Assembly: GCF_026965555.1 (NCBI RefSeq)
Contig: NZ_CP114040.1
Span: 12,979,501-13,043,500 of the forward strand
Length of the DNA: 64,000 nucleotides
Direction: 5' to 3'
DNA from: Nannocystis punicea
Lineage (GTDB): Bacteria > Myxococcota_A > Polyangia > Nannocystales > Nannocystaceae
Part shown: positions 34,566-45,560 of the stretch, one piece after another
How positions within the stretch are numbered: the first letter of the stretch is position 1
How the letters are laid out: each line of letters starts with the position of its first letter
Program-made: the position numbers and the translations under genes
The notes under the pieces: model-generated
The model's database searches: none
The model's input: the letters and a program-made list of their open reading frames with translations, nothing else
Told to the model about the DNA's origin: nothing

Positions 34566-35115
34566 GGGACCAGGCCTGTCGCGAAGGACAGGTCGTAAAG
34601 GACAGGCGCTCGCGCCGGTTCGTCGGCGCAGCAGAGCGCGCCGGCGGTGTTCGCCGGCGCGAGCCAGCAGTCGCCGAACCACGCCTCGTCGGTGGCCTCG
34701 GGGCCACGGCGCAGCCCGTCGCAGGTGTTGCGTCGTCCTCGATCAGGAACGAGAGCGCCAGCGCGCCCATGTTCTTGCGGCCGATGTTGAACACTGCGTC
34801 AGGCATGCTGGCGCGGAGCGGGTACTCGGCGTGGCTCGCGTGCCCGAAGGGCGGCGATGTGTTCGCCGCGGACCGCCGCGGCGACGATGCCGGCGGTCCT
34901 CGTGGTGCACTGTGGCGGGACCATGTCGACGAGCAGGCCCGAGAGGTCGACCGCGTCCGGCAACAGCTGCGGCACGCGTTCGCCGGGGCGTGGCTCGCAG
35001 GCCGCGAGCCCGGCGAGCGCAGGGGGCCGTCCTCGCAGGCGCGCGCGTGCTCGCTCGCGCAAGCGGCGAGCGCGGCCAGGAGGGCGATCCACTTCGAGCG
35101 GATGAGGCGTGCGTC
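34550..35115 (-). pseudogene. Frameshifted lipoprotein pseudogene
   Basis: No single frame is open, but coherent protein-like segments run in order on the minus strand through all three frames: a lipoprotein leader SKWIALLAALAACASEHARA (around 35090), ACEPRPGERVPQLLPDAVDLSG with LLVDMVPPQC, then SMPDAVFNIGRKNMGALALS followed by FLIEDD, then NTCDGLRRGPEATDEAW and DCWLAPANTAGALCCADEP to a TAG at 34550-34552. At least three frameshifts are needed and no clear start codon is seen. The composition (many Cys, secreted) resembles other lipoproteins in the window. A repeat pair (CCTGTC-N6-GACAGG, 34575-34592) lies at its end. Sequencing errors are an alternative explanation. Confidence 0.65.
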
Positions 35116-35339
35116 CCTCGTGTCGATGCTCGCGCCGACCTCGGCCTGGCGCTCGGTCGCAGATCATTGTTTCGCGGGCATGCATGCGGATCGGTGCGCG
35201 CACGTGCGCCCACACTGTCTCTTCAGACATGTCATTCGTGCATCGTTTCCGAGCGGGCGCCCGCGTTGCGGACGTCGAACCCGGCTGCTAGCGTTCGCGC
35301 GGCTATTGGCGTCGTTTCAGCTGCAAGGAGTTCGCGACA

Positions 35340-35780
35340 ATGGGATGGTTCAGCTCGCTCAAGGACAAGCTCAATTCGGTCATCGTGGGGACAGCCGCCG
35401 GCGAATGGGCCGTCACGGCCATGGCGGTGATGGTATTCGCCGACGGTGAAGTGGAGGCGGCCGAGATCGAGAAGGCCAAGGTGATCGCGCTGACCAACCC
35501 GGTGGTCAAGAACTCGATCGGCAGCGCCCGCGGCGAGCAGCTGTTCAAGGACGCGGTCGAGACGATCAAGATGGAGCCGGGCTCGATGATCCAGACCTAT
35601 CTGGCCAAGCTCGACGCGCTGGCCCGCAAGATCGGCAGCCAGGAGGACAAGAACTTCGCGCTCGCCGGCGTGATCGCGGTCGCCTCGGCCGACGGCGAGG
35701 TCGAGCGCCCCGAGTACGACCTGCTGGTCCGCTTCAAGGCGATCCTCGGCGCCACCCTCGATCTGCCCGCCGCCAAGTGA
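35340..35780 (+). CDS. TerB-like protein
   Basis: 146 residues. A helical domain with two acidic turns, FADGEVEAAEIEKAK and ASADGEVERPEYDLL, matches the TerB (tellurite-resistance B) family, whose acidic loops bind divalent metal. The N terminus (MGWFSSLKDKLNSVIVGT) is short and amphipathic. No other ter gene is nearby, but a second TerB-like gene lies at 55002. It precedes a bidirectional terminator and is monocistronic. Confidence 0.8.
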   Translation: MGWFSSLKDKLNSVIVGTAAGEWAVTAMAVMVFADGEVEAAEIEKAKVIALTNPVVKNSIGSARGEQLFKDAVETIKMEPGSMIQTYLAKLDALARKIGSQEDKNFALAGVIAVASADGEVERPEYDLLVRFKAILGATLDLPAAK

Positions 35781-35805
35781 CGCTCGCGGGTCGGTCGATG
35801 CACGG

Positions 35806-35883
35806 ACGGCCCCGGTTCGCCGGGGCCGTCGTCGTTTGGTCGAGCGAAACGCGAAACGGCCCCGGTTCGCCGAACCGGGGCCG
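35806..35883. terminator. Two GC-rich hairpins between convergent genes
   Basis: ACGGCCCCGG-TTCG-CCGGGGCCGT (35806-35829, 10-bp perfect stem with a TTCG tetraloop) and CGGCCCCGGTT...AACCGGGGCCG (35857-35883). The two share the half CGGCCCCGGTTCG, so one is probably a duplicate. They separate the TerB-like gene (plus) from boxB (minus) and serve as a bidirectional terminator; T-runs are short. Confidence 0.75.
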
Positions 35884-35906
35884 CCTTCGTCCGCATTGTC
35901 TGCGGT

Positions 35907-37349
<1,443 letters not shown>

Positions 37350-37367
37350 AAACGATCGGGGGGGTAC

Positions 37368-39041
<1,674 letters not shown>

Positions 39042-39537
39042 CGCAGACAAAAAATTACATGGGCTCGTCGCTTCGTGTGCCGCACTTCGAAGTGTGCTCT
39101 CGCACGGTTCGCGAGGGGCGTGCGGTGGGCCGGGGGAGTCTCGTGGCGATCGTCGCGCGCACCTCGACGTCCTCACGGATCGTCGCAGAACCGTGTGGAC
39201 GCGCACGCGTGTGCGCTCGCACAGAACGCGGAATTTCGGGCTTCAACGGTGTTCTACAGCGACGTTTTACGACTTCCATCGACGCTCGACCGGCGGTGAA
39301 TGACCTGTCCTCGAGGACAAGTCGTGTGCTGACTCGCCGCGCCGCATCACGAGGTCCGAAGACGCAGCGATCGTCGCAAGCATCGCGGTCGCGAAGATGA
39401 CACGCACTTCACCGCGTGCATCGGCCGCCGTCTCGCGCTGCGACATAGCCGTGTGCATCCGCACGGCGATCTGTCCCATGGGCCTGGATCTCCTCTCAAG
39501 CGCGACTTCAAGCCGCTGCGAGTGCTAGACAGGCCTC
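39042..39537. other. Divergent intergenic region upstream of boxC
   Basis: Roughly 500 bases without a gene. It holds the 12-base palindrome described at 39083, an exact hairpin TGTCC-TCGA-GGACA at 39306-39319, and a partial repeat TGTCCCATGGG at 39474-39484. The promoter of boxCB should be at its left end and that of the HAD phosphatase gene at its right end. Confidence 0.5.
39083..39094. promoter_or_regulatory. Candidate operator upstream of boxC
   Basis: Perfect palindrome CACTTCGAAGTG, 42 bases upstream of the boxC ATG. Its size and position fit a dimeric repressor site. Benzoate box operons are usually regulated (for example by BoxR-type factors), but no regulator gene is in the window, and the link is inference. 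Confidence 0.4.
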
Positions 39538-40194
39538 GTGCTCCGCGGCGTTCTCTTCGACCTCGACGGTGTGCTGGTCGACTCGCTGGCTTCGATCGGC
39601 GCTTGCTTCAACCACGCGTTGCAGGCGCTCGGTCGCCCGCCGCTGCCCGCGGCCTCGCTCCGGCCGCTGATCGGCCCGCCGCTCGAAGAGAGCGCGCAGT
39701 CGGTGATCGGCGACGATCCGCAGCTGCTCGCCCGCTTCATCCACGTCTATCGCGAGCGCTACGCGGCGACCGCCGTCGACGAGACGCGACCGGCCGCCGG
39801 CCTGGTCGAGGTGGTGACGGAGCTGGCGGCGCGCGTGCCCCTGGCGGTGGCGACCAGCAAGCCCGAGGTGTTCGCGCGACCGATCCTCGCCGGCCTCGGC
39901 GTGGCGCAGCACTTCGTTGCGATCTGCGGCCGCTCGCTCGCCCTCGACTCCGAACCGAAGGCGGCCGTGATCGCCCGCGCGTTGCAGTCGTTCGCCGGCC
40001 GCGCCGAGGGGCTCGTGATGGTCGGTGATCGCCGGCACGATGTGAGCGGCGCCGCGACCCACGGCATCCCGACGATCGGCGTGCTCCACGGTATGGGCAG
40101 CGAAGAGGAGCTCCGCGCGGCCGGCGCCCGCTGGCTGGCCGCCGATCTGCGCGCGCTGCCCGGGCTGCTGCGCGAGATCGAAGACCAGCTGTGA
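39538..40194 (+). CDS. HAD-superfamily phosphatase, phosphoglycolate phosphatase-like
   Basis: 218 residues from GTG 39538. HAD motif I FDLDGVLVDS (7-16), motif II in AVATSKPE, a Lys in SEPKAAVI and motif IV MVGDRRHDVSGA. The alpha-helical cap between motifs I and II is the Gph/subfamily IA type. It removes phosphate from a small metabolite, possibly 2-phosphoglycolate. Monocistronic; a perfect hairpin follows immediately. Confidence 0.85.
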   Translation: MLRGVLFDLDGVLVDSLASIGACFNHALQALGRPPLPAASLRPLIGPPLEESAQSVIGDDPQLLARFIHVYRERYAATAVDETRPAAGLVEVVTELAARVPLAVATSKPEVFARPILAGLGVAQHFVAICGRSLALDSEPKAAVIARALQSFAGRAEGLVMVGDRRHDVSGAATHGIPTIGVLHGMGSEEELRAAGARWLAADLRALPGLLREIEDQL

Positions 40195-40201
40195 AGGATG
40201 G

Positions 40202-40225
40202 GACATGCCCGTAAGGGCATGTCCG
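40202..40225 (+). terminator. Perfect 10-bp hairpin after the HAD phosphatase gene
   Basis: GGACATGCCC (40202-40211), loop GTAA, GGGCATGTCC (40216-40225), starting seven bases after the stop. It is a repeat-family variant with a longer stem. There is no T-run, so its terminator role is inferred from position. Confidence 0.55.
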
Positions 40226-40375
40226 GAAGAGCACGTTTGCTCGGACCCGGGGCGGGGTTTCGGGGAAAAGCGAGCTCAGCAGTACCGGTGGCGATCGGTC
40301 GTCCGCCTTCGCGGGCGTCGCGGGATCTGCCCATCGGAGCGACGAGCCGGGCCGTCATTCGCTGGCATGGGGCTG

Positions 40376-40699
40376 CTGTCTCTCGGGACAGCCGTGACCA
40401 GCTCGAGGCGCGAGGCCGGGGCAACGTGTCGTAGGTGGCGTCGGCCACCGGCTTGCGATCAGCGCGCGAGCTGCACGTTCAATCTGTCTCTCGGGACAGC
40501 CGCGACCAGCACGAGGCACGAGGCGGGGGCAACGTGTCGTAGGCGGCGTCGGCCACCGGCTTGCGATCGGCGCGCGAGCTGCACGCTCAATCTGTCTCTC
40601 GGGACAGCCACGCGACCAGCTCGAGGTGCGGGGTGTGGGGCAGCGTGTCGTAGGCGCGGAGGCGGCGGAGGACGTAGCCGCTGGCCTGGAGGACGGCGA
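40376..40699. repeat. 108-bp tandem array made from the 3' end of the trmA-family gene
   Basis: Three units begin with CTGTCTCTCGGGACAGCC at 40376, 40484 and 40592, exactly 108 bases apart. The third unit is the true C-terminal coding end of the minus-strand methyltransferase gene (stop at 40587-40589). The two downstream units are degenerate copies that would read YDTLP followed by SRLSRET. Each unit contains the hairpin GCTGTC/GACAGC. Confidence 0.9.
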
Positions 40700-41912
40700 G
40701 GTCGCGGACCAGCGCCTCGGCGCTGCAGCTCATGATCTGCAGGCGCGGGGCCGCCAGCCGGGCCAGCGCGGCGGACACCGCGGGGCCCATGCCGCCGCGC
40801 GGCGGGTTGGCGACCACCAGCTCGGGGACGCGACCTGCTGCCTGCTGGCGGGCGAGGAAGGCCTCGGCCGACTCGGCCGGCACGCCCAGGGCCGCGGCGC
40901 TCTCGGGGTAGGCCTCGCAGGGGACGACCTCGGCGAACTCGCGGCGCAGCAGCGCGGTGGTCACCCCGGCGCCGGCGTAGAGGTCGAAGGCGAGGGCGCC
41001 GCGGTGCGGCGCGCCGGCCTCGTCGGCGACCAGGTCGCGGTAGGCGAGCTCGGCGACGCGCGGGTTGGGCTGCAGGAAGCCGAGCGGGCCGACCTCGACG
41101 GGCACGTCGGCGAGTCTGACCGAAAGGACAGATTGTCCGCGCAACAGCACCGGCGGGTCGCCGCGCACCGCGTTGCCGCGACCGGCCTGCACGCTCCAGG
41201 CGACCCCCGCCGGGAGCTTCAAGGCGCCCGGCAGGAGCTCCGCGGCCCGGCTCGGGCGCGCGGCGGTGATGAGCGTCAGCAGGACGTCGCGGCCGTCGGT
41301 CTTGAACCAGGCGTAGCGCAGGTCGCCGGCGCCGGTCGCCTCGTCGTAGGGCTCGATCGCCAGGGCCGAGGCGGCGGCCTGCAGCTCGCGCGCGGCCGCG
41401 GCGATGCTCGGGTGGTCGACGCGGCAGTCGTCCATCGCCGCCGGCGCGTGCGAGCCGCGGTGGTAGCTGCCCACGAGGACATGTCCCGAAGCTCCGGTGA
41501 CGACGCGCTTGCTCGACCACCGGTAGCCCCATTCGTCGGGGCTCGCGACCAGGGGGCCGGGGTCGAGGCCGTGGCGGTCGACCAGCGCGGCGCGCTTGAG
41601 CTCGCGCTGGGCGGCGACGTCCAGCGCCTGCAGGGGGCAGCCCGAGCACGCGCCCGCCCGCGGGGCCGCGCCGGCGTCGCTGTGCGGGCACGGCGGCGCG
41701 CGGCGGGCCGGGTGGGCCTGCAGCAGCGAGACGAGCCGCGCGTGGGCCCGCGGGGCCTGGCGCGAGGCGTGCTCGACGCGGGCCTCCACGCGCTCGCCGG
41801 GGTAGCCCCCGGGGACATGTACGAAAGTACCTGCACTTTCAGACAGCCCGTCGCCCTCGGGCGCGAGCCGCTCGAGGTCGAGGGTCAGGAGGTCGCCGGC
41901 GCGCACGCTCAC
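40587..41912 (-). CDS. TrmA/RlmD-family RNA m5U methyltransferase
   Basis: 441 residues from GTG 41912, overlapping the aroA stop as GTGA. An N-terminal TRAM-like region (GDGLSESAGTFVHVPGGYPGERVEARV) precedes Fe-S cysteines (CPHSD..., ACSGCPLQ). The methyltransferase core has DLYAGAGVTTALLRREF, NPPRGGMG, the nucleophile motif MSCSAEALVRDL, and the final TPHLELVAWL with the catalytic Glu. It should form 5-methyluridine in 23S rRNA or tRNA. The end of the gene, including that Glu motif, has been tandemly copied downstream. It is the third gene of the DUF2914 protein-aroA-trmA-family operon. Confidence 0.88.
   Translation of the reverse strand: MSVRAGDLLTLDLERLAPEGDGLSESAGTFVHVPGGYPGERVEARVEHASRQAPRAHARLVSLLQAHPARRAPPCPHSDAGAAPRAGACSGCPLQALDVAAQRELKRAALVDRHGLDPGPLVASPDEWGYRWSSKRVVTGASGHVLVGSYHRGSHAPAAMDDCRVDHPSIAAAARELQAAASALAIEPYDEATGAGDLRYAWFKTDGRDVLLTLITAARPSRAAELLPGALKLPAGVAWSVQAGRGNAVRGDPPVLLRGQSVLSVRLADVPVEVGPLGFLQPNPRVAELAYRDLVADEAGAPHRGALAFDLYAGAGVTTALLRREFAEVVPCEAYPESAAALGVPAESAEAFLARQQAAGRVPELVVANPPRGGMGPAVSAALARLAAPRLQIMSCSAEALVRDLAVLQASGYVLRRLRAYDTLPHTPHLELVAWLSRETD
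41477..41486. repeat. Decamer GGACATGTCC inside the trmA-family gene
   Basis: Exact decamer, read on the minus strand as GHVLVG within the central domain. Related GGGGACATGT (41812-41821) codes for VHVPG in the conserved TRAM-side segment, and GACCGAAAGGACAGATTGTCC lies near 41119, so this gene carries at least three internal copies. Confidence 0.75.
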
Positions 41913-43195
41913 TCGACCATGCCGAGGCCGGCGAGGACCTCGAAGTACTTCGGGAAGGTCTTGGCGACGCAGCCGGGGTCGCGGATCGTGACGCGGCCGG
42001 CGAGGCTGAAGGCCATGGCGACGCGGTGGTCGCGGTAGGTGTCGATCGCCGCGCCCTCGGCGATCTGCGCCGGCGGGGTGATGTCGAGGCCGTCGTCGTG
42101 CTCGACGACCTCGGCGCCGAGCTTGCGCAGCTCGGTGGCGGCGGCGGCGATCCGGTCGCTCTCGTGGTGGCGGAGCACGTCGACGCCGCGGATCCGCGTC
42201 GGCCCCGCGGCGTGCAGCGCCAGCACCGCGGCGGTCAGCGTGGTGTCGGGCATGTCCGACAGGTCGAGGTCGACGCCGTGCAGCGCACCTGTCCCGCGGA
42301 CCAGGGTGATCTCCGGCCCCTGCAGCACGTTCGCGCCCATGCGCCCGAGGACGTCGCAGAAGCGGGCGTCGCCCTGCTGGCTGGTGCGGCCGAGGCCGGG
42401 CACGCGCACCTCGCCGCCGTAGATCGCCGCCAGCGACAGGAGGTAGGTGGCGGCCGAGGCGTCGGGCTCGACGTGATAGTCGCGGCCGCGCAGGGTGGTC
42501 GGGCTGACCTCGAGGACATCTTGCGCGACCCACCGCGCGTCGGCCCCGAAGTCGCGCAGGCAGGCGAGCGTCATGTCGACGTAGGGCCGCGCGGGGGTGC
42601 CCTGCTCGAGGACGACGCGCAGCGGGGCCTCGGCCAGCGGGGCGGCGAGCAGCAGGGCGGAGATAAACTGCGAGCTCGGCGGGCGGGCCAGGCGGACCTC
42701 GCCGCCGCGCAGGCGGGCGCCGACGATCTCGCACGGCAACATGTCGTCGGCGCCGCGGCAGCGGATGTCGGCGCCCTGGGCCCGCAGGGCCTGCAGGAGG
42801 CCCTCCATCGGCCGCTCGCGCATGCGCGCGCTGCCGTCGACGACGCAGGCGATCGGCGAGGCGGCGAACACCGCGGCGAGGAAGCGCGCGGCGGTCCCGG
42901 CGGTGGCGACGTCGATCGGCCGCTCCGGGTCGTCGACCCGCGGCAGCGGGCCGCCGACGCCGACCACCCGGACCTCGCTGGCGTCCTCGCTGGCCTCGCA
43001 GACGACGCCGCAGCGGGCCAGGGCGGCGCGCATGACCTGGGTGTCCTCCGAGTCGAGGCAGCCGCGCAGCACGGATGTCCCTTCGGACATGGCCGCAAGG
43101 ACAAGCGCGCGGTTGGTCAGGCTCTTCGAGCCGGGCGGGGTGAGGGCGGCCACGATCGGGCCGGGCGGGGGGCGGACGCGGACTTCGCTCGTCAT
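41909..43195 (-). CDS. aroA: 3-phosphoshikimate 1-carboxyvinyltransferase (EPSP synthase)
   Basis: 428 residues from ATG 43195, the normal AroA length. PGSKSLTNRALVLAAMSEGTSVLRG near the N terminus and later DSARMRERPMEGLL-like, DTYRDHRVAMAF and HHESDRIAAAATELRKLG stretches are the EPSP synthase signatures. It transfers enolpyruvate from PEP to shikimate-3-phosphate in aromatic amino acid synthesis. Its start overlaps the stop of the upstream membrane-protein gene (ATGA), and its own stop overlaps the trmA-family start (GTGA). An exact hairpin repeat forms codons of the conserved MSEGTS segment. Confidence 0.95.
   Translation of the reverse strand: MTSEVRVRPPPGPIVAALTPPGSKSLTNRALVLAAMSEGTSVLRGCLDSEDTQVMRAALARCGVVCEASEDASEVRVVGVGGPLPRVDDPERPIDVATAGTAARFLAAVFAASPIACVVDGSARMRERPMEGLLQALRAQGADIRCRGADDMLPCEIVGARLRGGEVRLARPPSSQFISALLLAAPLAEAPLRVVLEQGTPARPYVDMTLACLRDFGADARWVAQDVLEVSPTTLRGRDYHVEPDASAATYLLSLAAIYGGEVRVPGLGRTSQQGDARFCDVLGRMGANVLQGPEITLVRGTGALHGVDLDLSDMPDTTLTAAVLALHAAGPTRIRGVDVLRHHESDRIAAAATELRKLGAEVVEHDDGLDITPPAQIAEGAAIDTYRDHRVAMAFSLAGRVTIRDPGCVAKTFPKYFEVLAGLGMVE
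43075..43090. repeat. Hairpin repeat within conserved aroA codons
   Basis: ATGTCC-CTTC-GGACAT, exact. On the minus strand it writes M-S-E-G-T-S in a region conserved in AroA (A-x-EGT-x-L is common), using ACA for Thr and TCC for Ser, where the genome mostly prefers ACC or ACG. So here it replaces synonymous codons rather than adding residues. Confidence 0.85.
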
Positions 43196-44424
43196 TTTAT
43201 GACCTCGAATTCGACGCGACCCACCAGCTGGTCGTCCTCGGTGACGACGTCGATGCTCCACGGGCCGGTGCGGTCGGAGGGGATGTGGAACGAGCGCAGG
43301 GTCGAGCGCAGGCGGACGCTGCCGGGCGGCGGGTCGACGGCCGGCTCGCTGGCGCCGCGCTGGACCTCGAGGCCGCGGTGGCGCCACACGTGCAGCAGGT
43401 TGTCGCCGCGGCCGCCGGGGGTGACGACGTCGGTGAGCGCGTGCATCTCCTGGATGAGCGACTCGTGCAGGGCGCTGACGTGCATGCTGAGGCGACCGTC
43501 GGGCAAGAGCGTCGGCCCGACGGCGCCGACCGAGACGTACATCGGCACCGGCGGGATGCCGCGCCGGCCGGCGTAGGCGGCGAACACCGCCACGCCGACC
43601 GCGGCCATCAGGGCGAAGAACCACGCCGGCTTGAGCAGGTTCTTGACCGGCACGTGCATGGTGAAGAACACCACCGTCGCCAGCGCCGCCGCGGCGAGCA
43701 GGGTGACGAGCGTGCGCGTGTCGGGGAAGATCGCCGGCAGCACCAGGTTGAGGCAGGCGAACAGGATGAACAGGTAGACGACCGAGGCCGGGGCCTTGTA
43801 GCGCATCAGGACCTGGTCGAACACGACGTCGACGGTCGACAGCAGCGCCAGCAGGCCGAGCAGGTAGAGGAAGAAGCGGTTGTCGGCGTCGAGCGTGGCG
43901 GCCTTCCAGTAGAAGGGCACCAGGAAGAACAGCATGCTCTGGTAGAGGTTCTTCAGCGCCGTGGTCATCACGTAGAAGCGCAGCTTCGACTTGGCGTCGG
44001 TGACCTTGTCCTTCTGCCCGCGGCCCTGGCCGAAGTGGCGGAAGAACATCACGATCACCAGCCAGCCGGCGCACAGCAGCACGACCATCCAGCGCGCGCG
44101 CTCGTAGCCCTCGGCGGCGTACATCATGACGAACGCGCCGAAGGTCATGGCGTAGGCCGAGTGCAGCCACCACAGCAGGTGGCCGTGCTTGGCGAAGAAG
44201 GCGCGGAGCTTGGCGAAGCGCTTGACGGTGGCGATGTCGCCGACGGACATGTCCTTCGGGACATCCATCGGCACGCCCGCGTCCTCGCCGACCTGCGCCA
44301 GCTCGGCGGCGGCGAGCTGCAGCTCGGGGCTCAGCTCGGCGGTCGGCGTGGCCGCTTCGCTCGCGGGCGGGACGGCGTTCGCGTCGGTCGGCTCGGAGTT
44401 CGGTTGCTGCGGCGTCTCGGCCAT
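43192..44424 (-). CDS. DUF5924/DUF2914-type membrane protein
   Basis: 410 residues from ATG 44424. After a Pro/Glu-rich cytoplasmic leader (with VPMDVPKDMSVGD from a repeat), about seven hydrophobic segments span 90-290 (LLWWLHSAYAMTFGAFVMMY, WMVVLLCAGWLVIVMFF and others). The last 105 residues contain W-R-HRGLEVQRGASEPAVDP and GPWSIDVVTEDDQLVGRVEFEV, the DUF2914 pattern, presumably outside the membrane. Function unknown. It overlaps aroA by ATGA, so it is co-translated with it. A soluble DUF2914-like lipoprotein is encoded at 54354. Confidence 0.72.
   Translation of the reverse strand: MAETPQQPNSEPTDANAVPPASEAATPTAELSPELQLAAAELAQVGEDAGVPMDVPKDMSVGDIATVKRFAKLRAFFAKHGHLLWWLHSAYAMTFGAFVMMYAAEGYERARWMVVLLCAGWLVIVMFFRHFGQGRGQKDKVTDAKSKLRFYVMTTALKNLYQSMLFFLVPFYWKAATLDADNRFFLYLLGLLALLSTVDVVFDQVLMRYKAPASVVYLFILFACLNLVLPAIFPDTRTLVTLLAAAALATVVFFTMHVPVKNLLKPAWFFALMAAVGVAVFAAYAGRRGIPPVPMYVSVGAVGPTLLPDGRLSMHVSALHESLIQEMHALTDVVTPGGRGDNLLHVWRHRGLEVQRGASEPAVDPPPGSVRLRSTLRSFHIPSDRTGPWSIDVVTEDDQLVGRVEFEVIK
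44245..44264. repeat. Decamer plus hairpin repeat in the DUF2914-type gene
   Basis: Decamer GGACATGTCC (44245-44254) overlaps the exact hairpin ATGTCC-TTCG-GGACAT (44249-44264). On the minus strand it encodes M-D-V-P-K-D-M-S in the leader before the first membrane segment. Confidence 0.9.
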
Positions 44425-44446
44425 CCGACTCGAGAGGATGCGCGAT

Positions 44447-45469
44447 TCACTGGCCGGTGCCAACCGTCGGCCCCACCGTCGGCCCGGCCGTGGCGGCAGT
44501 TGCTTCGCCGGTGGCGCTGGTGGTGGCCGCGGTGGTGCTCGTGCCGTCGGTCTCGCTCGCGCCGCCGGTCTCGGGCATCGGCTCGGGGCGGTCCGTGGCC
44601 CACTGCACCCGCTCGGCCGTGAAGTTGAAGTACATCCACACGCCCTGGCCGTAGAGGCCGTGGTTGTCGATGTCGCTGAAGGTGTTCATCGCGTCGACCT
44701 GACAGCCGGCGCCGCCGGCGAGCACGTTCCACGGGACGAAGCTGATGCCGTTGGCCTGCCCGGCCGCCAGCATCGCCGTGGCCGCGGGCATGAAGCCGCG
44801 CAGCGCGCCCTGGACGAGCTTCTGCGGCTCGCCGTCGACCGCGTAGGCGGCCGCGATCTCGACCTCGACGAGGTTGAGGTCGAGCGGCAACATGCCCGTC
44901 TGCGCCGCCAGCCGCACCGGGGTGCCGGGGATCGTCTCGCTGACGAGGCACGGCGCGGCCGGCTGCGGCGGCGCGTCGTAGCTCTGGTTGAGCGAGTTGG
45001 CCTCGGTGCCGCCGCAGGCGCCGACGTCGCGGTTGAAGGCGTCGGCGTCGACGGTGTGCGTGCCGGCGACCATGCGGTCGGTGCAGTTGGTCGGCTCGCC
45101 GGCGATGCACAGCGCGGACACGTACTGCAACTTGACGACCGCGCTCTTCGGGTCGAGCGGCCGCAGCACGAGGACGTTGCTGACGTCGTAGTCGGCGATG
45201 CCCTGGGCGATGAAGCCGTTGAGGGTCGCGGTCGAGTCGGTGCACACGCCGAGCACGGTGTCGAAGGTGTAGGTGTGCGGGTCGACGAGCTCGAGCGAGG
45301 TGATCCGGAACGCGACCGGGCTCTCGGGCGGCGGGTCGGGACACACGCCCGTGTTGGCGCACAGGCCGTCGAGGTACTCGTTGCTGTAACAGCCGCCGGC
45401 GAGGCCGACCGAGAACGCCAGCGCGGCGCGCGTCAGAGCGGCGATGAGGCGGCGACGGGCGACGAGCAA
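44447..45469 (-). CDS. Lipoprotein, function unknown
   Basis: 340 residues. The leader ends in the lipobox GLAGGC (Cys 27). The mature part is rich in paired cysteines (LCANTGVC, ALCIAGEPTNCTD, GACGG, APCLVSE, GAGC) expected of an extracytoplasmic protein. The C terminus is a Thr/Ala/Gly tail (about 300-340). No family recognised. It ends 22 bases before the start of the DUF2914-type gene, so it may be the first gene of that operon. Confidence 0.7.
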   Translation of the reverse strand: MLVARRRLIAALTRAALAFSVGLAGGCYSNEYLDGLCANTGVCPDPPPESPVAFRITSLELVDPHTYTFDTVLGVCTDSTATLNGFIAQGIADYDVSNVLVLRPLDPKSAVVKLQYVSALCIAGEPTNCTDRMVAGTHTVDADAFNRDVGACGGTEANSLNQSYDAPPQPAAPCLVSETIPGTPVRLAAQTGMLPLDLNLVEVEIAAAYAVDGEPQKLVQGALRGFMPAATAMLAAGQANGISFVPWNVLAGGAGCQVDAMNTFSDIDNHGLYGQGVWMYFNFTAERVQWATDRPEPMPETGGASETDGTSTTAATTSATGEATAATAGPTVGPTVGTGQ

Positions 45470-45560
45470 GGCGGCGCCATCATAGCGAAAATCCGCGCCG
45501 CCCGGCCGCTACCGCCGATGTGTGTTGCCGCCGCTCGGCGCCTGTCGCACCATCACGTCC

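Noticed and set aside
34550..35115. Intact plus-strand or minus-strand gene
   Set aside because: No single frame keeps the protein-like segments together; at least three shifts are needed.
35340..35780. Tellurite-resistance operon
   Set aside because: Only single TerB-like genes are present (here and at 55002); no terA, terC, terD or terZ gene nearby.
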